From CAYGZT01 sp964354445 (GTDB lineage Bacteria > Patescibacteriota > Minisyncoccia > UBA6257 > JAGOQP01): DNA of 20,037 bases. Shown here piece by piece: positions 8,171 through 16,131 of this stretch. Below the pieces are notes generated by a model that had not been told where the DNA came from, made no database searches, and worked only from the letters and a program-made list of their open reading frames with translations. The DNA lies in the NCBI GenBank assembly GCA_964354445.1, contig CAYGZT010000001.1, positions 1 to 20,037 on the forward strand, in the 5' to 3' direction. Positions within the stretch are counted from its first letter, which is position 1; the number at the start of each line of letters is the position of its first letter. A program made the translations under genes and the position numbers.

Positions 8171-9733
8171 ATGAGCTACGCAAACGGTTATTTTCGAAGG
8201 TTTCTGCTCCCCATTTCCGCTTTTGTCGCTGGTTTTTCGCTCATGACGGTTGAATTGACCGCCTCGCGTATTTTGGCGGCGCACTTTGGATCCTCCATCT
8301 ATATGTGGACGATCGTTATCGGGATTGTTCTTCTCGGGTACTCAGCCGGCAGTGCTGTGGGAGGGGTGTTTGCAGACCGCTTTCGATCACAGTCAACCGC
8401 ATTCCTCGCGCTCATAGGAGCCTCCATATTCGTCGGGGCGGCTCGGGTACTGGTGCGGTTGCTTCCTGCGCTGGCAGTCAGCGCTCTGCCGCTGACGATT
8501 ATTATTGGCATTGCTTCGGTACTCCTGTTTTGCTTGCCGGCATTCTTTTTGGGTGCTGTGTATCCGATACTCGTACGTCTTGCGGCCGAATCGTTTGAAC
8601 GAGTGGGAGTTAGAGCGGGTCAGCTTTCCGCGCTGTCGGCGCTGGGAAGCATTGCGGGCACATTCCTGACCGGTTTTGTGTTTATTGGATACCTGGGCAG
8701 CTCGAGCACGCTTTTGGTGGTTGCCGTAGCGCTTCTTGCGAATGCTGCCGCTTTTGTTCGCCCGAGAACGGCAGACGTTATTGTTGTTGCAATAATCGCC
8801 GTTCTTCTTGCGAGCGCGTGGCTCCTGCCGCGCCGCGCAGAGGGATTGGTGTATCAGGATGAATCGAACTACTATACCGTGCGCGTCGTTGATGCCGATG
8901 ACAGCGTATGGGGTGATGCGCGAATGCTCTTTCTCGATTTTGATTCGCACAACGTTGAGAGCCGTTCGGGGAAAACGCTGCGCACCTTTACCTCAATTCA
9001 CCCGTTGCTCACGTTGCTCAGACGCGATATGCATGACGTTTTTGTAATTGGTGGCGGCTCGTACGCGATGCCGAAAAATCTTATCCACCTGATTCCCGAT
9101 GCAAATATTACGGTTGCAGAGATTGATCCTCAAGTCACCGCCGTTGCAAAAGAGTATTTCAATGTAAGCAACTATCCGTCTATTAGGACTGTGACCGGCG
9201 ATGGGCGCGTTGCGCTTGCGCGCCAGCCATGTTGTTTTGATCTTATCCTGGAAGATGCGTTCAATTCGTTCATATCAACGCCGTGGCACATGCTTACGCG
9301 GGAGTTTTTGCAAACCGCCCGCTCAAAACTCAAATCAAGGGGTATTTATGTGGCAAATCTTGTCGCTATTCCGCTGTTGGATCGTGACGGCTTCCTTTCC
9401 AGCGTTCTTGGGACGTTTTCGTCAGTTTTCCCCAACTACTACATTCTGGCGTTCGGGCAGGAGCTTTTTGCCCCGCAGAATGTTGTGTTGGTGGGCATTA
9501 ATGGAGACCTGCCGATATCGGCACTTGGGCTGCAGGGATGGGCACGAACTTTGCCGAATGGTGAATGGTTGGCGTCCGTGATTCGTGTTCCGACACCAAC
9601 GGCACCTGACGACGCACTTGTTTTGACCGATGATTTTGCTCCCGTTGAACGACTTCTGTCCTCGACAATCAACGATTTCTATGCTCCATACGCGAGATTT
9701 TTCTATTCTGTAATGGGTGGCAGAGGCATCTAG
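8171..9733 (+). CDS. Membrane protein fused to a spermidine-synthase-like domain
   Basis: Of 520 residues, roughly the first 215 contain several hydrophobic helices, starting with MTVELTASRILA, a pattern typical of the fused MFS/spermidine-synthase family. The remainder is a Rossmann domain with VFVIGGGSY (290-297), VAEIDPQVTAVAKEYF, a GDGRVAL step and LILEDAFNS. True spermidine synthases carry GGGDG at the nucleotide loop; here it is GGGSY, and no polyamine gene is adjacent, so spermidine synthesis is doubtful. A membrane-bound transferase using an AdoMet-like cofactor is possible. The start ATG is 3 bases after the helicase stop, implying translational coupling, and no Shine-Dalgarno is visible. 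The family call is solid; the reaction is unknown. Confidence 0.85.
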   Translation: MSYANGYFRRFLLPISAFVAGFSLMTVELTASRILAAHFGSSIYMWTIVIGIVLLGYSAGSAVGGVFADRFRSQSTAFLALIGASIFVGAARVLVRLLPALAVSALPLTIIIGIASVLLFCLPAFFLGAVYPILVRLAAESFERVGVRAGQLSALSALGSIAGTFLTGFVFIGYLGSSSTLLVVAVALLANAAAFVRPRTADVIVVAIIAVLLASAWLLPRRAEGLVYQDESNYYTVRVVDADDSVWGDARMLFLDFDSHNVESRSGKTLRTFTSIHPLLTLLRRDMHDVFVIGGGSYAMPKNLIHLIPDANITVAEIDPQVTAVAKEYFNVSNYPSIRTVTGDGRVALARQPCCFDLILEDAFNSFISTPWHMLTREFLQTARSKLKSRGIYVANLVAIPLLDRDGFLSSVLGTFSSVFPNYYILAFGQELFAPQNVVLVGINGDLPISALGLQGWARTLPNGEWLASVIRVPTPTAPDDALVLTDDFAPVERLLSSTINDFYAPYARFFYSVMGGRGI

Positions 9734-9755
9734 CGAAAGAAAAAGTTTTTGCTTT

Positions 9756-10583
9756 ATGGGACACAGGCTCGGTCAGCATTTTCTGAAAAGTGAAGGCACT
9801 CTGCAAAAGATTACTCGGGCAATCAACGTGCAAAGAGGAGATGTTATTGTTGAAATCGGTCCGGGTCATGGAGAACTTACCCAGCTTCTTGTCAGATCCG
9901 GAGTGACCGTGGTGGCGGTTGAGAAAGATTCACAGCTGGCAAACGCACTCGCAGGGAATTTTCAACTCCCACTTTTTAATTTTCAAAAAAATCTCAACAT
10001 ACCAAAAACTCCGATGGGTGGGTCTGTAGTAATAGCAGGAGACGCTCTCAAGGTCTTACCTCTTGTTGTTGGTCATCTGTTATTGGCCGATGGTCGCTAC
10101 AAAGTAGTAGGCAACATCCCTTACTACATCACCGGGCGGCTCTTCCGAGTGCTGGGCGAGCTTGAGCACAAACCCCAGCGTGCAGTTTTCCTTATCCAAA
10201 AAGAAGTTGCTCAGCGGCTTTGTGCACAGCCTGGCGCTATGAACCTGCTCGCCGCGACTACACAGGTGTGGGCGCAATGCCGTGTTGTTGCTGCTGTGCC
10301 CAGGCACCTTTTTTCACCTCCGCCACGCGTTGACTCAGCAATTGTGATGCTGGAAAAACTGCCCGCGCCATCTCATTCTCTTCCTGTATACTTTGCGGCG
10401 GCGCATATTCTGTTCAAACAACCCCGCAAAACCATCCTCAATAACCTTATTGGCGGGGGAGTTCCGAAGAACTTTGCTTATGAAGCGCTTGAAAAGATTG
10501 ACTGCAATGAGAAATCGCGCCCGCAGGAGCTTTCAACGGCCAAGATATACACACTGGCGGTGCTTCTGGAGCGCTTCCTATGA
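9756..10583 (+). CDS. rsmA: 16S rRNA dimethyladenosine transferase RsmA (KsgA)
   Basis: The 275-residue product opens with GHRLGQHFLKSEGTLQKI, the usual RsmA start. It has the AdoMet-binding motif EIGPGHGE (33-40), catalytic NIPYY (120-124; most family members have NLPYY), and the C-terminal FSPPPRVDSAIV signature. RsmA dimethylates the two adjacent adenines in the 3' terminal helix of 16S rRNA during 30S maturation. An in-frame GTG at 9717 would add 13 residues and overlap the previous gene, so the ATG at 9756 is preferred. The segment between motif I and NIPYY, around residues 63-90, is less conserved. The stop codon is shared with the promoter of the following operon. Confidence 0.93.
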   Translation: MGHRLGQHFLKSEGTLQKITRAINVQRGDVIVEIGPGHGELTQLLVRSGVTVVAVEKDSQLANALAGNFQLPLFNFQKNLNIPKTPMGGSVVIAGDALKVLPLVVGHLLLADGRYKVVGNIPYYITGRLFRVLGELEHKPQRAVFLIQKEVAQRLCAQPGAMNLLAATTQVWAQCRVVAAVPRHLFSPPPRVDSAIVMLEKLPAPSHSLPVYFAAAHILFKQPRKTILNNLIGGGVPKNFAYEALEKIDCNEKSRPQELSTAKIYTLAVLLERFL

Positions 10584-10589
10584 TATAAT
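10581..10589 (+). promoter_or_regulatory. Extended -10 promoter (TGA-TATAAT) of the secretion operon
   Basis: TGATATAAT is a perfect extended -10 element. Its TGA is also the rsmA stop codon (10581-10583). The predicted start is near 10596, leaving a leader of about 27 bases before the TTG at 10623. It is the best promoter in the window and opens the run of genes to 19683. Confidence 0.65.
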
Positions 10590-10622
10590 AAGCGCACGGA
10601 GCGGCGCATCCAGTTTTTTGGG

Positions 10623-11480
10623 TTGAAATCTTTTGTGTTTCCCGGTTTATCAAAACAAACATCGGTATTTGTACTATTCAGCGCCATCGCTGTCGTTTTT
10701 GTTTCCTACTGGGTTATAACGCAGGTAGGAGGCGGAGGAATTGCTGTCCAACCTAAGGGAGTTGGAGAACAAAAAGTAGCTCAACAAAACACTTCTTTTC
10801 AGCAGGTTTTGAACGACCCCGCGGCTCTGTCGGCACAGAAGAATGAAAATGTGGGCAAGGATAGCACCCAGCAGGATGACCCGAACAATCTCACCCAGCG
10901 TTTCGTGAGCGATATGAGCGCTCAGTTTATGTCGCAGTTCAACCAGGACCCGAATGCGTCTGTGGATACACTCCTTGACCGCGTCTCGTCACTGGACTTG
11001 AAGAGCGTTGATGGTTTGAGCGAGCAGCTGACCCCTGAAGCAATCGGGCTGCAGCTGCCGGTTCTCGATAGTCAGCTGTCAATCATTTCCGACAATGACC
11101 AGTCATCCGCGGCGTACGCCAAAGCATACTCGCAGATTGTGGGAAGAGCTGCCGACATCAGCAACTCGAAAGAGGTTATCAATGCAATGTCTTCCGCGAT
11201 CGAGGGTAACAACGCTGGAGATCTCAAGACGCTCTCTTTGCGGTACATAGCTATCAAACAAGACCTTCTCTCGACACAGGTGCCGCGCAAAGCGGTTGCG
11301 TTTCACAAGCGGACAATCCAGTTCTTTGGCGATATGGCGGTGATTATGGAAGCAATCGCACAGTCGCGACAGGATCCTCTGCGCGCGTACATTGCTGTGG
11401 AGTACTTCCCTCGACTTACGGAAGAATGGGATACACTCACGACTCTCCTGAATGAGAACACACCGCTATCGATATTTTAA
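10623..11480 (+). CDS. Single-pass membrane protein, first gene of the secretion operon
   Basis: This 285-residue product is not recognised. Residues 13-33 form a hydrophobic N-terminal anchor (VFVLFSAIAVVFVSYWVITQ). The rest is hydrophilic, Gln/Asp/Ser-rich and probably helical, with no cysteine, consistent with an exported or periplasm-facing domain. The start is uncertain: TTG at 10623 is the most upstream choice after the promoter and GTG at 10635 is an alternative; no ATG precedes the membrane helix and no Shine-Dalgarno is seen. It ends 5 bases before the next gene. Its position suggests a structural part of the secretion machine, perhaps in the place of a VirB8-type bitopic component, but no homology can be claimed. 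Confidence 0.8.
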   Translation: MKSFVFPGLSKQTSVFVLFSAIAVVFVSYWVITQVGGGGIAVQPKGVGEQKVAQQNTSFQQVLNDPAALSAQKNENVGKDSTQQDDPNNLTQRFVSDMSAQFMSQFNQDPNASVDTLLDRVSSLDLKSVDGLSEQLTPEAIGLQLPVLDSQLSIISDNDQSSAAYAKAYSQIVGRAADISNSKEVINAMSSAIEGNNAGDLKTLSLRYIAIKQDLLSTQVPRKAVAFHKRTIQFFGDMAVIMEAIAQSRQDPLRAYIAVEYFPRLTEEWDTLTTLLNENTPLSIF

Positions 11481-11485
11481 CGCCT

Positions 11486-12946
11486 ATGAATTATCGAAAG
11501 ACCCTCGCAGTGCTCTTGCTCATTATTCTCCTGCTTGCGTCGACGCCGGTGTTTCCGGTTCGGCAAGCGCACGCATGGGTGGATGTTGCGGCGCTTGCTC
11601 AGCGCCTCGTTTTGTTTTTGCAGAACGTTCTACAATGGGTGAGAGAAGAAATGCTGGCGGCGCTGCGGGACATGGTAGTAAAGCGCATGGTAGATAAGCT
11701 CACCGATGACGTTGTCAAATCAATCCAGAACCAGGGGCGGCCCCTGCAGGTGACTGATTGGAAGGGGTATCTGCGCGAAGCGGGTGATATAACATTTGGG
11801 GCATTCAATGAATATCTTAAAACAGAGGGCCTGAACCTCTGCGCTCCGTTTGCGTATCAATTGCGGTATACGTTTGTCTATCGCCTGACGCAGACGGGCT
11901 TTTACGGACTGCCGACATCCTGCCGGTTCGAGGATTTTAAGAGAAATATTCAGTACACCAAAGATTTTGTGGAGCGCGGAGGATGGCTGGTGTACGACCA
12001 AGCATTTATGCCCGAGACAAACTACTTCATGATGTCCCTTGTACTTGAAGATGCGTACAACCGTGAAGCAACCAGGAAAAAACAGGAACGTACAAACGAG
12101 GCACGGTCGGCAAGCGGATTTCTGAACGTCAAGGAGTGTGTTGACACAAAACTGCAAGAACAAGTTGAGAGCTATTGTTCCCAGATTCAAGGAACTCCCG
12201 ATGACCCAACCGGTGCTGCTGCGCGGGCCCAGTGCGTTCGGGAGCGCATGGCGGAAGTTGAAGGCGCGATGTGTGAGAAGTGGAACACTCTGACACCCGG
12301 CGATGCTGTGGCGAAAGCGGTCACTTCGGGAATAGAGGGCGACTTTCAGTATTTAGAAAACGTGCAGAGCGTTATATCGGCACTCGTCAATGTGTTTTTC
12401 ACTAAGGTTTTTGATGCAGCGAAAGGAGGACTACTTGGTTCCGGTGGTTCGACGGGGAAGAATTACGCTGATGAAGCGATAAACGATCTCAATCAGCAGG
12501 ACAACCAAAAAAAACTTGACGCCTGGCGGAAGGATTACAACAACTACATTGACTATGTTCAGAACGCGTTGCTTCCAATCGTCAACCAGGACCTGACGCT
12601 CGCAGAGGGCTTTGTCGCCAGTTGTCCAAACTCTCCCATCACCTATAAAGATGACCAGGACAACGACGTTACGGTAACTGTTCAGGAGCTTGGCGACCTG
12701 CTCACATCAGCAAAAGGAGGGCTTGAAATAAGCATCGGAGATGCTCAGACAAACATCAGCGAGCTCGATGGCGTTGATCTGACCAACAGCCAGCAGATGC
12801 TCACCATTACGGAGCATTACGGCACCTTTGTGGATAAATACGACAGCATTTTCAACGATATGCGGCTCTACAACAAAGGATATGATGCGGCGCTTCTTAA
12901 GACATTTAACAATATTATGAAAGCGCTGAGTTCATTTAGTTGCTGA
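11486..12946 (+). CDS. Secreted eight-cysteine protein of the secretion operon
   Basis: The 486-residue product starts with a clear signal peptide: positive MNYRK, a hydrophobic run at residues 6-23, and likely cleavage after A30 in QAHA|W. The mature part is largely helical with eight cysteines, an even number, in LNLC, TSCR, KECV, SYCS, AQCV, AMCE, ASCP and the very last residue. This fits disulfide-bonded folding outside the cytoplasm. A hydrophobic stretch at VISALVNVFF in the middle could be amphipathic or membrane-associated. The position before a VirB6-like gene resembles that of VirB5/TrbJ pilus-associated proteins, but this is only context. No known motif is recognised. It follows the previous stop by 5 bases. 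Confidence 0.85.
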   Translation: MNYRKTLAVLLLIILLLASTPVFPVRQAHAWVDVAALAQRLVLFLQNVLQWVREEMLAALRDMVVKRMVDKLTDDVVKSIQNQGRPLQVTDWKGYLREAGDITFGAFNEYLKTEGLNLCAPFAYQLRYTFVYRLTQTGFYGLPTSCRFEDFKRNIQYTKDFVERGGWLVYDQAFMPETNYFMMSLVLEDAYNREATRKKQERTNEARSASGFLNVKECVDTKLQEQVESYCSQIQGTPDDPTGAAARAQCVRERMAEVEGAMCEKWNTLTPGDAVAKAVTSGIEGDFQYLENVQSVISALVNVFFTKVFDAAKGGLLGSGGSTGKNYADEAINDLNQQDNQKKLDAWRKDYNNYIDYVQNALLPIVNQDLTLAEGFVASCPNSPITYKDDQDNDVTVTVQELGDLLTSAKGGLEISIGDAQTNISELDGVDLTNSQQMLTITEHYGTFVDKYDSIFNDMRLYNKGYDAALLKTFNNIMKALSSFSC

Positions 12947-12975
12947 CCGCATTAGAGTTCATTTTGGGCAATCTC

Positions 12976-13167
12976 ATGACAATCTTCTCGAAGAAACACA
13001 GATTCACAAAAGCTGCGTTCGTCGTACTTGTTGTACTGTGCGCGGTTGTTTTTATCGGACATTCCTTCGTGTTCGCGCAATCTGGATCTTCCACTGCCAA
13101 AGTTGATGAAAAAGCGGGTTCCTCGGAAACTTCCATTACGAGTATAGCACTCACCCCAATTCTGTAG
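12976..13167 (+). CDS. N-terminal (signal peptide) segment of the VirB6-like protein, ended by in-frame TAG
   Basis: From the ATG at 12976 the frame gives 63 residues: basic MTIFSKKHRFTK, a hydrophobic run VVLVVLCAVVFIG, and probable cleavage at FVFA|Q, then a short polar stretch ending TSIALTPIL before TAG at 13165-13167. The next long gene is in the same frame and its coding sense continues across the stop as VIRVALTAVYFLVGN. This piece is therefore most likely the front of one protein, not a separate small gene. In-frame TTG at 12940 would overlap the previous gene and is not preferred. If translated alone, it would be a small exported peptide. Confidence 0.6.
   Translation: MTIFSKKHRFTKAAFVVLVVLCAVVFIGHSFVFAQSGSSTAKVDEKAGSSETSITSIALTPIL
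13165..13167 (+). other. In-frame amber codon interrupting the VirB6-like gene
   Basis: A single TAG separates two open stretches in the same frame (12976-13164 and 13168-15114). Residues on both sides form one plausible hydrophobic segment. No insertion or deletion is needed; one base change (for example to TAC, TAT, CAG or TGG) would restore a 712-residue protein. TAG also ends comM, the spermidine-synthase-like gene and the 16689 gene, so it is a normal stop here. Confidence 0.75.
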
Positions 13168-13191
13168 GTTATCCGGGTAGCGCTTACCGCC

Positions 13192-15114
13192 GTGTATTTT
13201 CTCGTAGGCAATACCCTCATCAAACTAGGGGGGTATCTTGCAAGCCTGTCTCTGGAGCTTAACAACACTATCCTGACGTTCGATCCGCCGTTTGTGCTTA
13301 CCGGGTGGGTGATTTTTAGGGATATTGCAAATCTCGGATTTGTCTTCGGCATCATTGTGATCGCGATGGCGACTATCCTGCGCATCCAAGGATATCAGGC
13401 GCAGAAGATACTCTTAAAACTCATTGCGGCGGCGCTTTTGGTGAACTTCAGTTTGGTTATCGCGGGATCGGTTCTCAGGATTGCTCAAGTCTTTTCCGAC
13501 TTCTTTATGAAACGGATTGCGGGAGGAAGCGCTGCTGCTATAGGCGCTAAGCTCGTTGATCAGCTTGGATTTGCAAGAATTGGTTTCCAACCGGACCAAG
13601 GTGCGTTCGATGCAATTAAGACACTGCTGACTTCCGGCACGGCATCGATCATGTTCGACATAGCGTCGCTGGGAGTTATCGTGGCGTTTGCCGTCCTTAC
13701 CTTCATCACCCTTCTTGCGTTTGCGGGGATGCTCTTTATACGTTACTTCCAGCTCAGCTTTCTTTTAATGTTGTCCCCGCTTGTATGGCTGTTGTGGATT
13801 TTTCCGCACACCAAGGGGTATTGGCAGAAATGGTGGAGAAACTTTCTCCACTGGGTTTTCTATGCTCCATTAGTACTTCTCTTCGTGTGGCTTGCGCTTA
13901 CGGTTATGGCAAGTGGTGGCAGCAAATACAAGGAGTATGCGGAAAGAGCCGTGACGCCAACCACCGGTGGCGGTCTGACTGTATCGGGAATCGCCGGAAT
14001 CAGCTTTGGTGATTTGATGCAGAACATCATGGCGATGGCAATTCTGTTGGGAGGCATGAAAGTTGCCCAGTCGATGGGGTATGGAGGAACGGCGCTGGTA
14101 ATGAACTCGGCGCAGAAAATGGGCGGCTGGGCGAAGACGAAGGCGACACGAGGGGCAGCACGAGCCGGGAACTGGGTCTATCGAAAAGCAGGTGTGGAAA
14201 AAGCTGTCACCGCGACAGCTCCAAAGACTTGGCTTGGAAAGCAATTCGCTGGGCGGGTTCAACGCGGCGCCACAGCACTGGGCGCAAAAATGGAGGAAGT
14301 TGCTGCTGGCAGCATGGAAGACGCAAAGAGGAAATATAGCTCCTATGACAAAGGGCGGCTCAGGAGAGTATCCGGTACGCTCACTGGTCCTGAGCGCAAT
14401 GTGGTGATGTCAATGCTTGCCGAGAAGGAGTGGCTTGACGACGATACAATTCAGCGCCTTGGCGGCGATCGGGAGGTTTTGAAGCTGAAGGAACAGTTTG
14501 TAAGATTTGGGAAAGCGAAGGATTTTGAAACGGTTGAGAATGTTATTGGGAAAACAAAGGAAACTCAGGATGCGATAGACGAATTCAATTCTACCACCGA
14601 CGAGAACTTAAGACGCACGATTCTCGAGAGACTTAAGGTAGCACAAGAAAGCTTTTCAAAACGGCTCAAGGATAAAGAATGGAGAACTCTGGGTAAGGTC
14701 GTTCTTGGTCGTGCGCCGACCAGTGATGGCGACGCGCGGTATCAGCAGCTATTTGCCAATGAGGTTGTCGGGGACTCGTCCGGGAGGAAATTCTATCGTG
14801 CTTTTGCAGGCGTTGAGGGAGAGAAGATGCACAACTACATCGAAACCCTCGTGCGGCAGAGCGACTCGGAACTGCTTGAGGTGTTCGGTAATGAACTCCA
14901 AAGCGCCTTAGATAAAGGGAGAAATACTAGTGATTATTCCGATCTGATCAACACACTTGGGCTTTCTAAAGACAAAGCTACCTTGCGTCTTGCAAAACGG
15001 TTGAAGGACAGCGTTTTGGATGGAGTTATCGGCGCTGCGTATGCTGGCCCCCCACCTGCCACTTCAGTTCCGGCACCATCTCCTGGGCCGGCAGTAGCGC
15101 CCAAGACAACATAA
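13192..15114 (+). CDS. VirB6/TrbL-like polytopic membrane protein (body)
   Basis: From GTG at 13192, the first start after the in-frame TAG, the product has 640 residues. Residues 1-305 carry about six membrane segments, including IFRDIANLGFVFGIIVIAMA, LLKLIAAALLVNFSLVIAG and LSFLLMLSPLVWLLWIF, with the W-rich loop GYWQKWWRNFLHWVF. This arrangement is typical of the VirB6-like proteins found beside PrgI and VirB4 in CPR genomes. Residues 310-610 are a charged, helical cytoplasmic domain and the last 25 are proline/alanine-rich. VirB6 proteins form part of the inner-membrane channel. The true start is probably ATG 12976 if the TAG is an error or is read through; otherwise re-initiation at 13192 is required. 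The next gene follows after 9 bases. Confidence 0.8.
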   Translation: MYFLVGNTLIKLGGYLASLSLELNNTILTFDPPFVLTGWVIFRDIANLGFVFGIIVIAMATILRIQGYQAQKILLKLIAAALLVNFSLVIAGSVLRIAQVFSDFFMKRIAGGSAAAIGAKLVDQLGFARIGFQPDQGAFDAIKTLLTSGTASIMFDIASLGVIVAFAVLTFITLLAFAGMLFIRYFQLSFLLMLSPLVWLLWIFPHTKGYWQKWWRNFLHWVFYAPLVLLFVWLALTVMASGGSKYKEYAERAVTPTTGGGLTVSGIAGISFGDLMQNIMAMAILLGGMKVAQSMGYGGTALVMNSAQKMGGWAKTKATRGAARAGNWVYRKAGVEKAVTATAPKTWLGKQFAGRVQRGATALGAKMEEVAAGSMEDAKRKYSSYDKGRLRRVSGTLTGPERNVVMSMLAEKEWLDDDTIQRLGGDREVLKLKEQFVRFGKAKDFETVENVIGKTKETQDAIDEFNSTTDENLRRTILERLKVAQESFSKRLKDKEWRTLGKVVLGRAPTSDGDARYQQLFANEVVGDSSGRKFYRAFAGVEGEKMHNYIETLVRQSDSELLEVFGNELQSALDKGRNTSDYSDLINTLGLSKDKATLRLAKRLKDSVLDGVIGAAYAGPPPATSVPAPSPGPAVAPKTT

Positions 15115-15123
15115 CGGATTTCT

Positions 15124-16125
15124 ATGTACGTCGTTTCTCCACAACAAGTGCTTCAGCGATGGGATGAAATTTCCCAGGTTTTACGTGATGCCGTCTGCGA
15201 CCCCGTGGACATTGACGCACTGGATGCGCTGGCGCAAAGTATGCACTTGAACGAGGATCGTCGGCGCATGCTGGGACGGCTGGTGCGCGGGACGCTGCTT
15301 GGGTTCATGCACGTGGAGGATTTCTACAAAGAAACAAAGGATACGCTGTCGCTTGACGCGCGTCTTGCGCTTGAGTTGTATCAGGAAATTGACAAGAAAA
15401 TCTTTGCGCCCGTACGCCGCGACATCGAGGAAAACTTTCTCAGACACAAACTTGGCGTCGTTGAGTCGTCGCAGGTTTCATCGCCGGTGCCGATCATCGG
15501 GCAAGTGGTCTTGCGTTCGCAGGAGCCGGGGACTGTTGATCTGAAGCGGGACACCATCACTATTCCCGGCGCAGCTCCTATTAGAGTGGTTGAAGAAAGA
15601 AAGCCCACTCCTCCTGTTTCTCCGCCCGCTCCGGCAGTTTCTAAACCGGCCGAGCCACTCGATCAAGGACCGGTGATTCTTCACAGACACGAAACGTTTC
15701 AGTCGGTGTCGGAAACGAAACCGGAAACCCGCTTCAAACAGATGTCATTTGGGGGATTTTCCGGTGCGTTCAAATCAGTCGGTCCCAGAAAAGAAGATGT
15801 TGTGTCGCGCGTCACTGTGGAAATCCCGACAGCGCCCGGTGCTCCTTCTTCTACTATCAAACCCACTCCGCCCTCTTCTCCACAAGCAGGGCAGAACATT
15901 CCGGTTGGGATAAAGCAGTTCGGAGAACAGCCCAAGACGGTTCACTACAGCACGCTTAAGACCGACCTATCCAGGCCGCATGTTCCGTCTCCACCCGCTG
16001 CGCCACAGGCGGGGCAGATGGTACAAGCGGAGCAGGCACTGGGGCCGACCTCTCCTGCCGACGTGAAAGCGAAGGAAGGAGGCAACGACGTGATAGACCT
16101 CTCAAAGATGACGTTCAAGAAATGA
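15124..16125 (+). CDS. Cytoplasmic protein with proline-rich tail, secretion operon
   Basis: The 333-residue product has no signal peptide or membrane helix. Residues 1-120 are a helical folded domain (for example DRRRMLGRLVRGTLLGFMHV). From about 160 to the end it is proline-, alanine- and glutamine-rich and probably disordered. Short conserved-looking motifs stand out in the tail: KTVHYSTLKTDL (271-282), a repeated P-Q-A-G-Q (in SSPQAGQ and AAPQAGQ) and the C-terminal VIDLSKMTFKK. Such motifs may be docking sites for partner proteins. The position between VirB6-like and PrgI genes, 9 and 6 bases from each, suggests a cytoplasmic adaptor of the machine. No family is recognised and the function is not known. 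Confidence 0.82.
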   Translation: MYVVSPQQVLQRWDEISQVLRDAVCDPVDIDALDALAQSMHLNEDRRRMLGRLVRGTLLGFMHVEDFYKETKDTLSLDARLALELYQEIDKKIFAPVRRDIEENFLRHKLGVVESSQVSSPVPIIGQVVLRSQEPGTVDLKRDTITIPGAAPIRVVEERKPTPPVSPPAPAVSKPAEPLDQGPVILHRHETFQSVSETKPETRFKQMSFGGFSGAFKSVGPRKEDVVSRVTVEIPTAPGAPSSTIKPTPPSSPQAGQNIPVGIKQFGEQPKTVHYSTLKTDLSRPHVPSPPAAPQAGQMVQAEQALGPTSPADVKAKEGGNDVIDLSKMTFKK

Positions 16126-16131
16126 TACTTC

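Noticed and set aside
12976..15114. Alternative genetic code with TAG as sense
   Set aside because: TAG ends comM, the spermidine-synthase-like gene and the 16689 gene at the expected lengths, so it acts as a normal stop in this genome.
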